Below are positions 24,949 through 33,756 of a stretch of DNA of 64,000 nt, piece by piece. The DNA is taken from contig JAFTUD010000013.1 in NCBI GenBank assembly GCA_017466455.1, forward strand, positions 62,001 through 126,000, read 5' to 3'. The position numbers and the translations under genes are program-made. The first letter of the stretch is position 1. The number at the start of each line of letters is the position of its first letter. This DNA is from Clostridia bacterium (GTDB taxonomy: Bacteria > Bacillota_A > Clostridia > Oscillospirales > CAG-272). The notes beneath the pieces are model-generated. The model did no database searches, was not told where the DNA came from, and worked only from the letters and a program-made list of their open reading frames with translations.

Positions 24949-25112
24949 TATTTTTAGTAAACTTTTCGCGCTTGAATATATAATTAAGGGGGTTGCCTGT
25001 CAAGCGATCCTTGCGGTGGCGATTTTGTGATATATGCAAGAGGCATATGTGTGCCCTTTGATTGGTTTTTTGAAGGTTTTGTGACGGAATGATGAATGTT
25101 TTGTGTATATTG

Positions 25113-25141
25113 TTGACAATGTCAAAATATCGTGCTACTCT
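25113..25141 (+). promoter_or_regulatory. Serpin promoter with overlapping palindrome
   Basis: TTGACA (25113-25118) is part of a perfect dyad TTGACA-A-TGTCAA (25113-25125), a possible repressor site. 17 bp further is TACTCT (25136-25141), a weak -10. The rest of the roughly 290 bases between the divergent genes shows only a TATGC-AAGAG-GCATA dyad near 25035-25050. Confidence 0.55.
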
Positions 25142-25181
25142 AAAATTAGGAGAACAAATGTTATGATGGAGGTACTAATCT

Positions 25182-26597
25182 ATGAAAAAATCATTAGCAA
25201 TTTTACTAACCGTGTGCTTACTGCTTGGCGCTTTTTGCTCGTGTGCAGGAAACGAGGCTCAGAGTGGGTCAAGTGAGGCTCAGAGTGGGTCAAGCGAGAG
25301 TAGTTCTCTTGGCACACAGGACACCGAAAAGAAGCCTGCCGACACGCAGGGCGGTGATGAGGAGTCATCCTCGCTTGGCGGTGAGGAATCGTCATCTACC
25401 ACAGAGCCACCTCTTAAGCAGCTTGATGACAGTGTTGTTGACCTGATGAGTGGCATAAGCTCAAACCTGCTCACGCAGGACAGGGTGATTGATGAAGAAT
25501 TTATCCTTTCTCAAATGAACTTTTCCCTCGACCTTTTTAAAGGCTCGGTTAAAAAGAGCGTGAACGAGAATGTTTTCATTTCTCCCTTATCGGTTCAAAT
25601 CGCCCTTGCTATGAATGCAAACGGTGCAAACGGACAAACGAGGAGCGAAATGGAGAGCGTGCTTGCAAACGGTATTTCTCTTGAAGACTTAAACGAATAT
25701 CTTAGCACCTACACCTCAAATCTGCCGTCAAGCGAAAACGCCAAACTTGAAATCGCAAATTCCATATGGTTTAGAGATAGAAACGGATTTGAGGTAAAGC
25801 GTGACTTTTTGCAAAAGAACGCAAACTACTTCCGCGCGGAAATTTACAAGGCAAAATTTGATGATAGCACGGTAAATAGCATAAACGACTGGGTTGACAA
25901 AAACACCGACTCAATGATTAAGGAAATCTTAAAGGAAATTCCGCCAGATGCTATGATGTATCTGATAAACGCGATAGTTTTTGACGCAGAGTGGCAAAAT
26001 CAGTTCTACGAGGACGCTGTATACGACGCTGAATTTACCAACATTTTTGGAGATAAAAAGAGCGTTGAAATGATGTATCGTAACTCCGAATATATGTATA
26101 TTGAAGCAGACAATGCAACAGGCTTTAAAAAGAACTATTCGGGTGGCGGTTACGGCTTTGTCGCACTGCTTCCAAACGAAGATGTATCTATAAATGACTA
26201 TATTGCATCGCTTGATGAGAGCGCACTGCTTGACACCTTGAAAGGCATTCGCGCCTCGGGTGAGGGCATAATTAAAATTCCTAAATTTGAGCTTGAATAC
26301 ACTCTTAATATGAACGAACTTTTAAGTGAACTTGGAATGAGTAGTGCCTTTGGCGAAAGCGCCGATTTTAGCGGTATATCGAACGAAAGCTTATATATAA
26401 GCCAGGTTCTACACAAGACCTTTATCTCGCTTGACAACCTCGGCACAAGGGCGGGGGCTGTTACAATGATTGAGAACAAAGCGGAGAGCGAATCCAAAAT
26501 CGCTTGGACGGTAACGCTTGACAGACCGTTTGTGTATATGATTGTTGATAACGCAACAAATCTTCCGATTTTCATAGGCGCGGTAATGGATATATAA
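25182..26597 (+). CDS. Serpin lipoprotein (serine protease inhibitor)
   Basis: 471 residues: signal peptide with Cys near residue 20 (LLGAFCSCAG, probable lipobox), a Ser/Gly/Glu linker (to about 80) containing a duplicated EAQSGSS unit, then a serpin domain. Serpin marks include NVFISPLSVQIALAMNANGA, NAIVFDAEWQNQF and the C-terminal DRPFVYMIVDNATNLPIFIG. The reactive loop follows VLHKTFISLDNLGTRAGAVT; it is short on the small residues that let inhibitory serpins insert the loop, so inhibitory action is likely but not certain. Membrane-anchored bacterial serpins can protect surface enzymes from proteases (host or community). Confidence 0.92.
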   Translation: MKKSLAILLTVCLLLGAFCSCAGNEAQSGSSEAQSGSSESSSLGTQDTEKKPADTQGGDEESSSLGGEESSSTTEPPLKQLDDSVVDLMSGISSNLLTQDRVIDEEFILSQMNFSLDLFKGSVKKSVNENVFISPLSVQIALAMNANGANGQTRSEMESVLANGISLEDLNEYLSTYTSNLPSSENAKLEIANSIWFRDRNGFEVKRDFLQKNANYFRAEIYKAKFDDSTVNSINDWVDKNTDSMIKEILKEIPPDAMMYLINAIVFDAEWQNQFYEDAVYDAEFTNIFGDKKSVEMMYRNSEYMYIEADNATGFKKNYSGGGYGFVALLPNEDVSINDYIASLDESALLDTLKGIRASGEGIIKIPKFELEYTLNMNELLSELGMSSAFGESADFSGISNESLYISQVLHKTFISLDNLGTRAGAVTMIENKAESESKIAWTVTLDRPFVYMIVDNATNLPIFIGAVMDI

Positions 26598-26620
26598 CTC
26601 AACTGCAATAATACTAAACA

Positions 26621-26644
26621 AAAAATCCCCTTTTGGGGATTTTT
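26621..26644. terminator. Bidirectional terminator
   Basis: AAAAATCCCC (26621-26630), TTTT loop, GGGGATTTTT (26635-26644), between the convergent serpin and HAD genes. Confidence 0.88.
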
Positions 26645-26655
26645 GTTATTTTATG

Positions 26656-27381
26656 TTAGTCAAAAAGGTCCTTTAGGTATGAAATAAGGTCGTCAAAATC
26701 GCCGTTTGGGTAGGCGCAAATGTCCTCATTATTCTTATTTATCAGACACGGGGTGAGCAAAAACACGCTCATACCGAGGTCCTTGGCTATCATATCCTCA
26801 CCTACATCATTACCTACCATCAAGCACTCGCTTGGGTCACGGTCAAGGCGTGAGAGGATTTCCCTATAATAATCGGGGTTGGGCTTGCAGAAATGGGAGT
26901 TTGAATAATTTGTCACAAGTGAAAAATCACTCTCATCAAGACCTGCCCACGAAATTCTCTTTCTTGTCGCTATAGGTGGGAAAATCGGGTTGGTGGCAAG
27001 CACCCTTGAAATATTCCTTTCCTTTAGAAAATCAATCACATCACGCGCCCTTTTATCGTATCCGCAGGATTTTTGAACGAGGTCAAATTCATTTTCGTAA
27101 AAATCCGCAAGGATTTTTTCATCATTTCGTGCCCTTTCTCCGTAAATTTCGGAAAAGGCGTCCCAAAAGCGCTCCTCATTAAGCACTGAGCCGTCATTTT
27201 TTACCATCATAGCCGTGCCCTGCCATATTGCGCCAACAAGCTCCTTACTATCATAGCCATAGGGTGCAAGCTTCCTTGCAAGACCGCCGAAATATGCTTT
27301 TATAAACACATCCTGATCCATAGGGAGCAGTGTGCCGTCAAGGTCAAAAAGCACCGTGCTTATCTTTTTTGCGTTTTCCAT
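26656..27381 (-). CDS. HAD-family hydrolase
   Basis: 241-residue haloacid-dehalogenase-like phosphatase: FDLDGTLLP (nucleophile Asp and acid Asp), ATNPIF (motif II region), CKPNPDYY (motif III Lys) and VGNDVGEDMIA (motif IV). A helical cap between motifs I and II places it in class IA. Substrate unknown. Single gene with its own promoter, and GGGGG as ribosome site. Confidence 0.88.
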   Translation of the reverse strand: MENAKKISTVLFDLDGTLLPMDQDVFIKAYFGGLARKLAPYGYDSKELVGAIWQGTAMMVKNDGSVLNEERFWDAFSEIYGERARNDEKILADFYENEFDLVQKSCGYDKRARDVIDFLKERNISRVLATNPIFPPIATRKRISWAGLDESDFSLVTNYSNSHFCKPNPDYYREILSRLDRDPSECLMVGNDVGEDMIAKDLGMSVFLLTPCLINKNNEDICAYPNGDFDDLISYLKDLFD

Positions 27382-27421
27382 ATCGTTCCCCCTTAATTAA
27401 GTCTATTTATAACTATGAAGA

Positions 27422-27450
27422 ATTTTATCATAACAGGAGCGCATTTTCAA
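27422..27450 (-). promoter_or_regulatory. Promoter of the HAD gene
   Basis: Minus strand TTGAAA (27445-27450), 17 bp, TAAAAT (27422-27427). Confidence 0.75.
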
Positions 27451-27468
27451 GATTTTTCTGGTATTTTC

Positions 27469-27512
27469 TTAAAAATATACGGTGCGGTATGCGGTGAAAA
27501 GTATATTTTTAA
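27469..27512. promoter_or_regulatory. 12-bp inverted repeat in a divergent promoter region
   Basis: TTAAAAATATAC (27469-27480) and GTATATTTTTAA (27501-27512) are perfect inverted copies 20 bases apart. They lie between the two divergent promoters and 26 bp upstream of the alpha-galactosidase -35. It is a plausible regulator site (inference). Confidence 0.5.
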
Positions 27513-27538
27513 AACGCACGCAAAAATAATCAAAGTGC

Positions 27539-27567
27539 TTGATTTTCGCGCCTGCATATTGTAAAAT
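27539..27567 (+). promoter_or_regulatory. Promoter of the alpha-galactosidase operon
   Basis: TTGATT (27539-27544), 17 bp, TAAAAT (27562-27567). A hairpin AGCCGA/TCGGCT (about 27576-27592) follows in the leader. Confidence 0.75.
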
Positions 27568-27615
27568 AATATATGAGCCGACACGCTCGGCTAAAACAAA
27601 AATCAAGGAGAAATT

Positions 27616-29493
27616 ATGAGATTTAAAAATAGCACGCTTAGCGATATGCTTACGCTTTTTTCAGATGCGCCCGACTCGCCAAGCACGGTTGTGCGAAACG
27701 GGGACTGCTACACTATTAAAAACGACCATTTTCTTGTGGAATGTGTCTTTAAAAAGCATAAAACGGGCATTATTTCAAGGCAGGACACAATAACGAATAT
27801 ATCGGGCAAGCGCCTTACCATTAACACCGCGCGCTCAAAATTCACGCTCAACGGCGGTGAATATGAGGTATATACACAGTACAGTGAGCATATAAGCGAG
27901 GGCATGGGCGCATGGCATACACTGTCAAGCGGTGTATTCGGCGCAAGCGATGAGGTGCGCACAAATCAAGATGTATGCCCCTTTGTCGCTATCTATAACA
28001 ATCAAAGCTCGCGCGGAACAGCCTTTCATATTATGGCAAAAAGCGCGTTTGAATACAGGGTTTCGCGCCACTGTGAGTTCCTTTCCCCCCGTGTGGTGAC
28101 GGTGGAGCTTGGCTTCAGGGGTGATGATTTTATCTATGCGCTAAACGACGGCGAGTCGCTTATCCTGCCCGAGATTTTATACTACGATTTTGAAAACAAG
28201 CTTGACCTTGATGCATACAAGCTACATAGATATTTCAACGAGAAATTCAAAAAGCCCCTTCCTATCATTTACAACTCGTGGATGAGCCATTTTGACGATA
28301 TGAGCTACGACTCGCTTATGCTTCAGCTTGAGCGCGCTAAGGCTATTGGCTGTGAATACTTTACCGTTGATGCGGGTTGGTTTGGCGAAACGCAAAAATG
28401 GTGGGATGTTGTCGGCGACTGGAGTGAGCCGAGCGAGTGCGGAATGTGCGGTCGCCTTAAGGATTTTGCCGACAGGGTGCATGAGTGCGGTCTTGGCTTC
28501 GGCTTATGGTTTGAGATTGAGCGCGCCTCGTTTGAGTCAAGCAATTTCAAGGCACACAGTGAGCTTTACACCGTTTGTGGCAATCATGCGTATATTGATT
28601 TTGCAAATCCCGCAGCGGTTGACTTTATTTACTCTGTTTTAAAGGAAAATATTGACAAATACGGAATTGATTTTATAAAATTTGACCTCAATGCTCCGCT
28701 TACATACAGCAGGGGCGGATGTGCGTTTATAAAATACTACGAGGGCTGGTGCGATTTCCTTGGCAGGATTAAGCGCGATTTCCCCTTACTCCACCTTGAA
28801 TGCTGTGCAAGCGGTGGCGGCAGAATGTCGCTTTCAAATGTGCCATACTTTGATAGCTTCTGGATGAGCGACAACCACGGAATTTACGAGCAGCTTGATA
28901 TTTTCAAATCAACGCTTATCCGTATGCCGTCAAGCATTTTGGAGCATTGGGCTACTATTCGCTCGCTTGAGGGCTTTACTCCTACCTACCCCGTCGGTGG
29001 CACGACCGAGAAGATTTTGCTAAGCGCCGATTGTAGCTGGATACATCTTGAGGAAGCGAATATGGAGTACATTAAAAACGCGCTTGTCGGCGGTCCTGTG
29101 GGGGTTAGCTGTGACCTTACGCAGGTTTCGGACAAGACCCTTTCAGAGCTTGGTGACTTTATTTCCGAATACAAGGCGGACAGGGAATTTTGGAGAAATA
29201 GCGAGTGCCGTATTCTTTGTAGCACGGACTCACTTACTATTTTGCAGTTTAACGACCCCGATTTTAACGATGTGCGTATATTTGCGTACACAGACAAATA
29301 TCATCAAGAGGAAACGACCGTTTACCCCGTGCTTGATACGGACGCATGCTACTCCGTCACCAAAGCAGAGCGCGAGGGCGTAATGTCGCTTGAGGAAACG
29401 GTGCTTTCCGCTAAGGAAATAAGGAGCGAGGGCATTGACCTTTGCACATGGGGGCTCAGATGCTCATATAAAATGAACCTTAAAAGGCAATAA
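27616..29493 (+). CDS. GH36-like alpha-galactosidase
   Basis: 625-residue retaining glycosidase of clan GH-D. TVDAGWFG opens the barrel, the nucleophile is D357 in IKFDLNAPL, ECCASGGGRMS is the conserved Cys-Gly loop, and the acid is D419 in WMSDNHG. An N-terminal beta-sandwich and a C-terminal beta domain flank the barrel. It is shorter and more divergent than the GH36 enzyme encoded 17 bases downstream (IKFDLN for VKWDYN, SDNHG for SDDTD), so its substrate may differ. No signal peptide. Confidence 0.88.
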   Translation: MRFKNSTLSDMLTLFSDAPDSPSTVVRNGDCYTIKNDHFLVECVFKKHKTGIISRQDTITNISGKRLTINTARSKFTLNGGEYEVYTQYSEHISEGMGAWHTLSSGVFGASDEVRTNQDVCPFVAIYNNQSSRGTAFHIMAKSAFEYRVSRHCEFLSPRVVTVELGFRGDDFIYALNDGESLILPEILYYDFENKLDLDAYKLHRYFNEKFKKPLPIIYNSWMSHFDDMSYDSLMLQLERAKAIGCEYFTVDAGWFGETQKWWDVVGDWSEPSECGMCGRLKDFADRVHECGLGFGLWFEIERASFESSNFKAHSELYTVCGNHAYIDFANPAAVDFIYSVLKENIDKYGIDFIKFDLNAPLTYSRGGCAFIKYYEGWCDFLGRIKRDFPLLHLECCASGGGRMSLSNVPYFDSFWMSDNHGIYEQLDIFKSTLIRMPSSILEHWATIRSLEGFTPTYPVGGTTEKILLSADCSWIHLEEANMEYIKNALVGGPVGVSCDLTQVSDKTLSELGDFISEYKADREFWRNSECRILCSTDSLTILQFNDPDFNDVRIFAYTDKYHQEETTVYPVLDTDACYSVTKAEREGVMSLEETVLSAKEIRSEGIDLCTWGLRCSYKMNLKRQ

Positions 29494-29510
29494 GCAAAAG
29501 GAGATAAAAA

Positions 29511-31703
29511 ATGATAAAAATTGACAAGGAAAAGGGGCTTTATACCCTATCAACAAAGGGCTCAACCTATCAAATGAAGGTAAATCCCTACGGTGTTTTG
29601 CTTCATACCTATTACGGCAAGCGCGTGGGCGAGCAGGATATGTCGTACACAATTCACGATGATATGCCAAAGGACCATAAGGTTCTTAACGATAAGGTTT
29701 TAGGTGATGATATTTACGGAAGAGTTGACCATCTTCCGCTTGAAATCTCCTGCTATGGCTGTGGAGATTACCGTGAAAGCACCCTCTCTATAAGAAATGC
29801 CGATGGCACGCTCGGTCTTCAGCCCGTATTTCATAGCGCGCGAGTTGAGAGTGGCAAATACTCAATCCCCTCTCTTCCTGCCTTTTACGGTGATACAGCC
29901 GAAACGCTGATTATTACGCTGAAGGACAGGGTTTACGACATTTATATTCATCTTTACTATGGCGTTTTTGAGGAATACGACCTAATTTGTCGCTCTATCA
30001 GAATTGAAAACAAGACGGACAAGAAAATCACTGTTGAAAAGGCGCTTTCGCTAAATCTTGACCTTCCCTTCGGTAGCTACGACCTCGTTTCATTCAGAGG
30101 TAAGTGGGCACAGGAGAGAATTTTCCAGCGCACCCCTATTATGTACGGTAAAAATCAGGTGTTCTCCACCCGCGGAGCATCGGGTCATATGATGAACCCC
30201 TTCTGCATTGTTTGCGACAAGGCTACAACAGAGGTAAGCGGTGATGCCTATGGCGTTGCGCTCGTTTACAGTGGAAGCTTTCTTATGTCGGCAAGCAAGG
30301 GCTTTTCCGATGCTACTCGCCTTGTTGCCGGAATAAACCCCGAAAGCTTCAGCTTCGCGCTTGAGGCAGGAGAGGTATTTTGCACGCCCGAGGCATGTAT
30401 GTGTTATAGCTCAAACGGCTTTGGAGAGATGTCAAGGAGCTTACACAGGGCTATAAGGAACAACCTTTGCCGTGGCAAGTTCAAAAACGCGCGCCGTCCT
30501 ATCCTTATTAACAACTGGGAAGGCACTTACTTCGATTTTAATGCCGACAAGCTCGTTTCAATGGCGAAGGACGCGCAGAAGCTCGGCGTTGAGCTTTTCG
30601 TTATGGACGATGGTTGGTTTGGCAAGCGTGACAACGACTGGAGTGGACTTGGCGACTGGTATCCCAACGAGAAAAAGCTCGGCTGTACTCTTGGCGAGCT
30701 TTCAAGGAGAATAAACGATGCAGGACTTAAGTTCGGTATTTGGTTTGAGCCTGAGTGCGTGAGCGAGGACAGCGACCTTTTCCGCGCGCACCCCGATTAT
30801 GCCTTTAGAATGCCGAACAGACAACCTACGCTTGCAAGGCATCAGCTAATTCTTGACTTCTCACGCAAGGAAGTAAGGGATAATATTTACAATCAAATCA
30901 AGGCGGTGCTTGACGGCGCTAATATTTCCTATGTAAAGTGGGATTACAACCGCAATATAACCGACCTTTACTCCGCAGATATTCCTGCCGAAAGACAGGG
31001 TGAGGTGCTACATAGATATATGCTCGGTCTTTATGAGCTTCTTGAAAGGCTCACAAGCGAATATCCCGATGTCCTCTTTGAGAGTTGCTCGGGCGGTGGC
31101 GGTCGCTTTGACCTCGGTATGCACCATTATATGCCACAGGCTTGGACAAGTGACGACACGGACCCCATTGAGCGCCTTAAAATTCAATACGGCACATCCT
31201 TCTGCTATCCGATTTCCACAATGGGTGCGCATGTTTCCGCATCTCCCAACCATCAGACAGGCAGGGTAACTCCGCTTAAAACCCGCGGAACGGTTGCGTA
31301 CTTCGGCACATACGGTCTTGAGCTTGATGTAAACAAAATGACAGATGAGGAAAAGGAAGAAATCAAGCGTCAGATTTGTGAATTTAAGGAGCATTACGAG
31401 CTTATTCAAAGAGGTGACTACTATCGCCTTATCTCTCCGTTTGATGAAAACAGCCTTTACTGCGCTTGGTCCTGCGTTTCAAGCGATAAAAGCGAGGCTA
31501 TTGTCGCATGCGTAAGGCACAAAAATGTCGCAAGCTTCTCCCGTGAGGCGGTAAGGCTTCAGGGTCTTGATGAGAATAAGCGATACACAATAAACGGTGG
31601 CACAGCCGTGCTTGGCAGTGCGCTTATGAGCCATGGTCTGCTCCTTGACGGCGGTTGGGGCGATTATCCGTCGTTTATATACCACCTTCAAGCTATTGAC
31701 TAA
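29511..31703 (+). CDS. Alpha-galactosidase, GH36
   Basis: 730-residue alpha-galactosidase cutting terminal alpha-1,6-galactose from raffinose-type sugars or galactomannan oligomers. Nucleophile D478 lies in VKWDYNRNI and acid/base D548 in TSDDTDPIE; both residue numbers agree with the characterised Geobacillus AgaA, as does the length. FVMDDGWFGKRD, GIWFEPECVS and ESCSGGGGRFD are further GH36 marks. No signal peptide, so intracellular; the family usually forms tetramers. AAAGGAG precedes the ATG, 17 bases after the first GH36 gene, so they form an operon. Confidence 0.95.
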   Translation: MIKIDKEKGLYTLSTKGSTYQMKVNPYGVLLHTYYGKRVGEQDMSYTIHDDMPKDHKVLNDKVLGDDIYGRVDHLPLEISCYGCGDYRESTLSIRNADGTLGLQPVFHSARVESGKYSIPSLPAFYGDTAETLIITLKDRVYDIYIHLYYGVFEEYDLICRSIRIENKTDKKITVEKALSLNLDLPFGSYDLVSFRGKWAQERIFQRTPIMYGKNQVFSTRGASGHMMNPFCIVCDKATTEVSGDAYGVALVYSGSFLMSASKGFSDATRLVAGINPESFSFALEAGEVFCTPEACMCYSSNGFGEMSRSLHRAIRNNLCRGKFKNARRPILINNWEGTYFDFNADKLVSMAKDAQKLGVELFVMDDGWFGKRDNDWSGLGDWYPNEKKLGCTLGELSRRINDAGLKFGIWFEPECVSEDSDLFRAHPDYAFRMPNRQPTLARHQLILDFSRKEVRDNIYNQIKAVLDGANISYVKWDYNRNITDLYSADIPAERQGEVLHRYMLGLYELLERLTSEYPDVLFESCSGGGGRFDLGMHHYMPQAWTSDDTDPIERLKIQYGTSFCYPISTMGAHVSASPNHQTGRVTPLKTRGTVAYFGTYGLELDVNKMTDEEKEEIKRQICEFKEHYELIQRGDYYRLISPFDENSLYCAWSCVSSDKSEAIVACVRHKNVASFSREAVRLQGLDENKRYTINGGTAVLGSALMSHGLLLDGGWGDYPSFIYHLQAID

Positions 31704-31764
31704 CAAAAAGCCATCAGCCAAAGCGCGACGATATCAATAAAAAATCACACTAACCGAATGAGAT

Positions 31765-31810
31765 AAAAAAATCATCACAGACAAAAAATCTGCGATGATT
31801 TTTTCTTTTT
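31765..31810 (+). terminator. Terminator of the alpha-galactosidase operon
   Basis: Stem AAAATCATC-A-CAGA / TCTG-C-GATGATTTT around 31767-31803, followed by CTTTTT. Confidence 0.85.
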
Positions 31811-31852
31811 GCAAAAATAAAAACGCCTTTATTTGCCATTTTTAAAAAAATG

Positions 31853-31881
31853 TTGATTTTGGTAAATAGATATGCTATAAT
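31853..31881 (+). promoter_or_regulatory. Promoter of the DUF4143-type ATPase gene
   Basis: TTGATT (31853-31858), 17 bp, TATAAT (31876-31881), 20 bases before the ATG. Confidence 0.78.
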
Positions 31882-31901
31882 ATTAGCAAGAGGTGATGAT
31901 T

Positions 31902-33092
31902 ATGAAGCTCATTCAACGCAATCAATATTTAGAAAAAATAATAAGTGTTATGGGAACGCCGGATATTAAGGTAATCACAGGCGTGCGCCGTAGCGGTAAA
32001 TCAAAATTATTAGAAGCATTTAAAGCACACATTCAAAAAAGCAATACAAATGCAAATATCATACACATCAATTTCAATTTACCTGAGTACGATGTCCTTG
32101 CGGACGGTAAAGCACTATACGACTATATCAATTCAAAATATATAGACGGTTGTGAGAACTTTGTTCTTATTGATGAAGTGCAAATGTGCAAGTGCTTTGA
32201 AAGAGCAATCAACGGACTTCACGCAACAGAAAAATTTGATATCTATATCACAGGCTCAAACGCTTTCCTTTTAAGCTCGGATTTGGCTACCTTATTTACC
32301 GGACGAACCTTTGAAATCAAGGTATACCCATTTTCGTTCGGAGAGTATATGCAATACTTTGAGTTACAGGACAAATATAATGCCTTTGATAAATATATGA
32401 TTGAAGGTGGTATGGCAGGCTCATACCTTTATAAGGAGCAAGAATCGAAATACGACTATATCGCAGAGGTTTTTAATACACTTATTATTAGAGATATTCG
32501 CAAAAAGTACAAAATCAGAAACACGCAGCTTATGGATAGGGTCGTTGACTTTTTAATGGACAACATATCAAACCTATCTTCTGCAAGAAGCATTACAAAT
32601 ACCTTGACGGGTGTGAAAGAAAAGGTCAATCACAACACGATAGGCTCCTATATGCAGTACCTTTGCAATGCTTTCGCATTTTATAAGATTCGCAGATACG
32701 ACATAAAGGGCAAAAAATATCTGTCGAGTAATGATAAGTATTATTTGAGCGATCATGCCTTCCGTTACGCAAAGCTCGGCACAAAAAATATGGATTACGG
32801 CAGAATCCTTGAAAACATCGTAGCGATAGAGCTTTTGCGCAGAGGCTACGAGGTCTACATTGGAGTGCTGTACAAAAAAGAGATAGATTTCGTTGCCATT
32901 AAGCGTAACGAAAAAATATATATTCAGGTAGCCGATAATATAAGCGATGAAAAAACCTTTGAAAGAGAAATATCTCCCCTATTGCAAATAAAAGACGCTT
33001 ATCCCAAAATGGTAATTGCAAGAACCTGTCACGATGAATATCAACACGAGGGTGTGCGGATTGTAGACATTGCAGATTGGCTGTTAAAGTAA
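31902..33092 (+). CDS. AAA ATPase with DUF4143 (nuclease-fold) C terminus
   Basis: 396-residue protein: Walker A G27-V-R-R-S-G-K-S34, Walker B FVLIDEVQM, sensor YITGSNAFLLS, arginine stretch TGRTFEIKVYPFSF, then a winged-helix-like region and a C-terminal DUF4143 domain. The latter's KKEIDFVAIKRNEKIYIQV resembles the ExD-(x)K core of restriction-like nucleases. These proteins are widespread accessory genes in anaerobes; a defence or mobile role is often assumed but unproven. AGAGGTG lies 6 bases before the ATG at 31902, preferred to 31893. The gene and its neighbours to 34.2 kb are visibly AT-richer than the rest, suggesting transfer. Confidence 0.88.
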   Translation: MKLIQRNQYLEKIISVMGTPDIKVITGVRRSGKSKLLEAFKAHIQKSNTNANIIHINFNLPEYDVLADGKALYDYINSKYIDGCENFVLIDEVQMCKCFERAINGLHATEKFDIYITGSNAFLLSSDLATLFTGRTFEIKVYPFSFGEYMQYFELQDKYNAFDKYMIEGGMAGSYLYKEQESKYDYIAEVFNTLIIRDIRKKYKIRNTQLMDRVVDFLMDNISNLSSARSITNTLTGVKEKVNHNTIGSYMQYLCNAFAFYKIRRYDIKGKKYLSSNDKYYLSDHAFRYAKLGTKNMDYGRILENIVAIELLRRGYEVYIGVLYKKEIDFVAIKRNEKIYIQVADNISDEKTFEREISPLLQIKDAYPKMVIARTCHDEYQHEGVRIVDIADWLLK

Positions 33093-33202
33093 TAGACAAA
33101 AATGAATTTTTTTCAAAAATGGTAAACAGAGGAGAATAAATCAATAAAAATTAACCAAGAAGGCATTTTGAAAAAGCATCTTGAATAATTTATTAAAAAA
33201 AC

Positions 33203-33242
33203 AAAAAGCGTCTTGTGCCGACTTGGCATAAGACGCTTTTTT
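33203..33242. terminator. Bidirectional terminator
   Basis: AAAGCGTCTT-GTGCC / GGCAT-AAGACGCTTT hairpin with A- and T-runs, between the convergent ATPase and XRE genes. Confidence 0.85.
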
Positions 33243-33571
33243 TATTTCTTTTTCTCAAATTTAATCATCGCATTTACAACACTATAAACTCTATCTCTTT
33301 CAAGAGGAGTTAAGGAAGCAATTTCCTCGGTGATTTCAGATGATTTAACGCTATATCCTGTTGAAAGCACATCAGCGAGCAACAAATCCGCAGACACATT
33401 TAGCGTGTTTGCAATAGTGATGAATGTTTCCAGCTTGGGAACCTTTTCGCCACGCTCAATCATTCCCGTATAGGTAACGCTCAAGCCTGTTTTCTCGGCA
33501 AAATCCTCTTGTCGCCACCCCTTTGCCTCTCTAAATTTTCTTATCCGTCTTCCGATAGATGAAATATCCAT
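33242..33571 (-). CDS. XRE-family transcriptional regulator
   Basis: 109 residues. The N-terminal helix-turn-helix of the Cro/C1 type is IGRRIRKFREAKGWRQEDFA then TGLSVTYTGMIERGEKVP, followed by a C-terminal helical tail (TPLERDRVYSVVNAMIKF), probably for dimerisation. It is divergent to the SLOG-like gene, with an inverted repeat at 33587-33611 in its leader that could be its own operator. Confidence 0.9.
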   Translation of the reverse strand: MDISSIGRRIRKFREAKGWRQEDFAEKTGLSVTYTGMIERGEKVPKLETFITIANTLNVSADLLLADVLSTGYSVKSSEITEEIASLTPLERDRVYSVVNAMIKFEKKK

Positions 33572-33586
33572 AATATACCTCTAAAA

Positions 33587-33611
33587 TATTAGTTATTCTC
33601 TCTTACTAATA
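33587..33611. promoter_or_regulatory. Inverted repeat, possible XRE operator
   Basis: TATTAGT (33587-33593) and ACTAATA (33605-33611) are perfect inverted copies 11 bases apart, just upstream of the regulator start, next to a TATACT -10-like box on the minus strand. Confidence 0.45.
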
Positions 33612-33670
33612 GTATAGATTGTTATTTGGTAATAATACAGTATATATTCGGAAGACATCATAACTGATGG

Positions 33671-33699
33671 TTGATATTTTTGAAATTTTATGGTATAAT
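33671..33699 (+). promoter_or_regulatory. Promoter of the SLOG-like gene
   Basis: TTGATA (33671-33676), 17 bp, TATAAT (33694-33699). Confidence 0.7.
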
Positions 33700-33756
33700 A
33701 TGTGAAGTATAGACTATAAAAATAAAAAACTCAACGAGGTTATTATCAAACACAAA

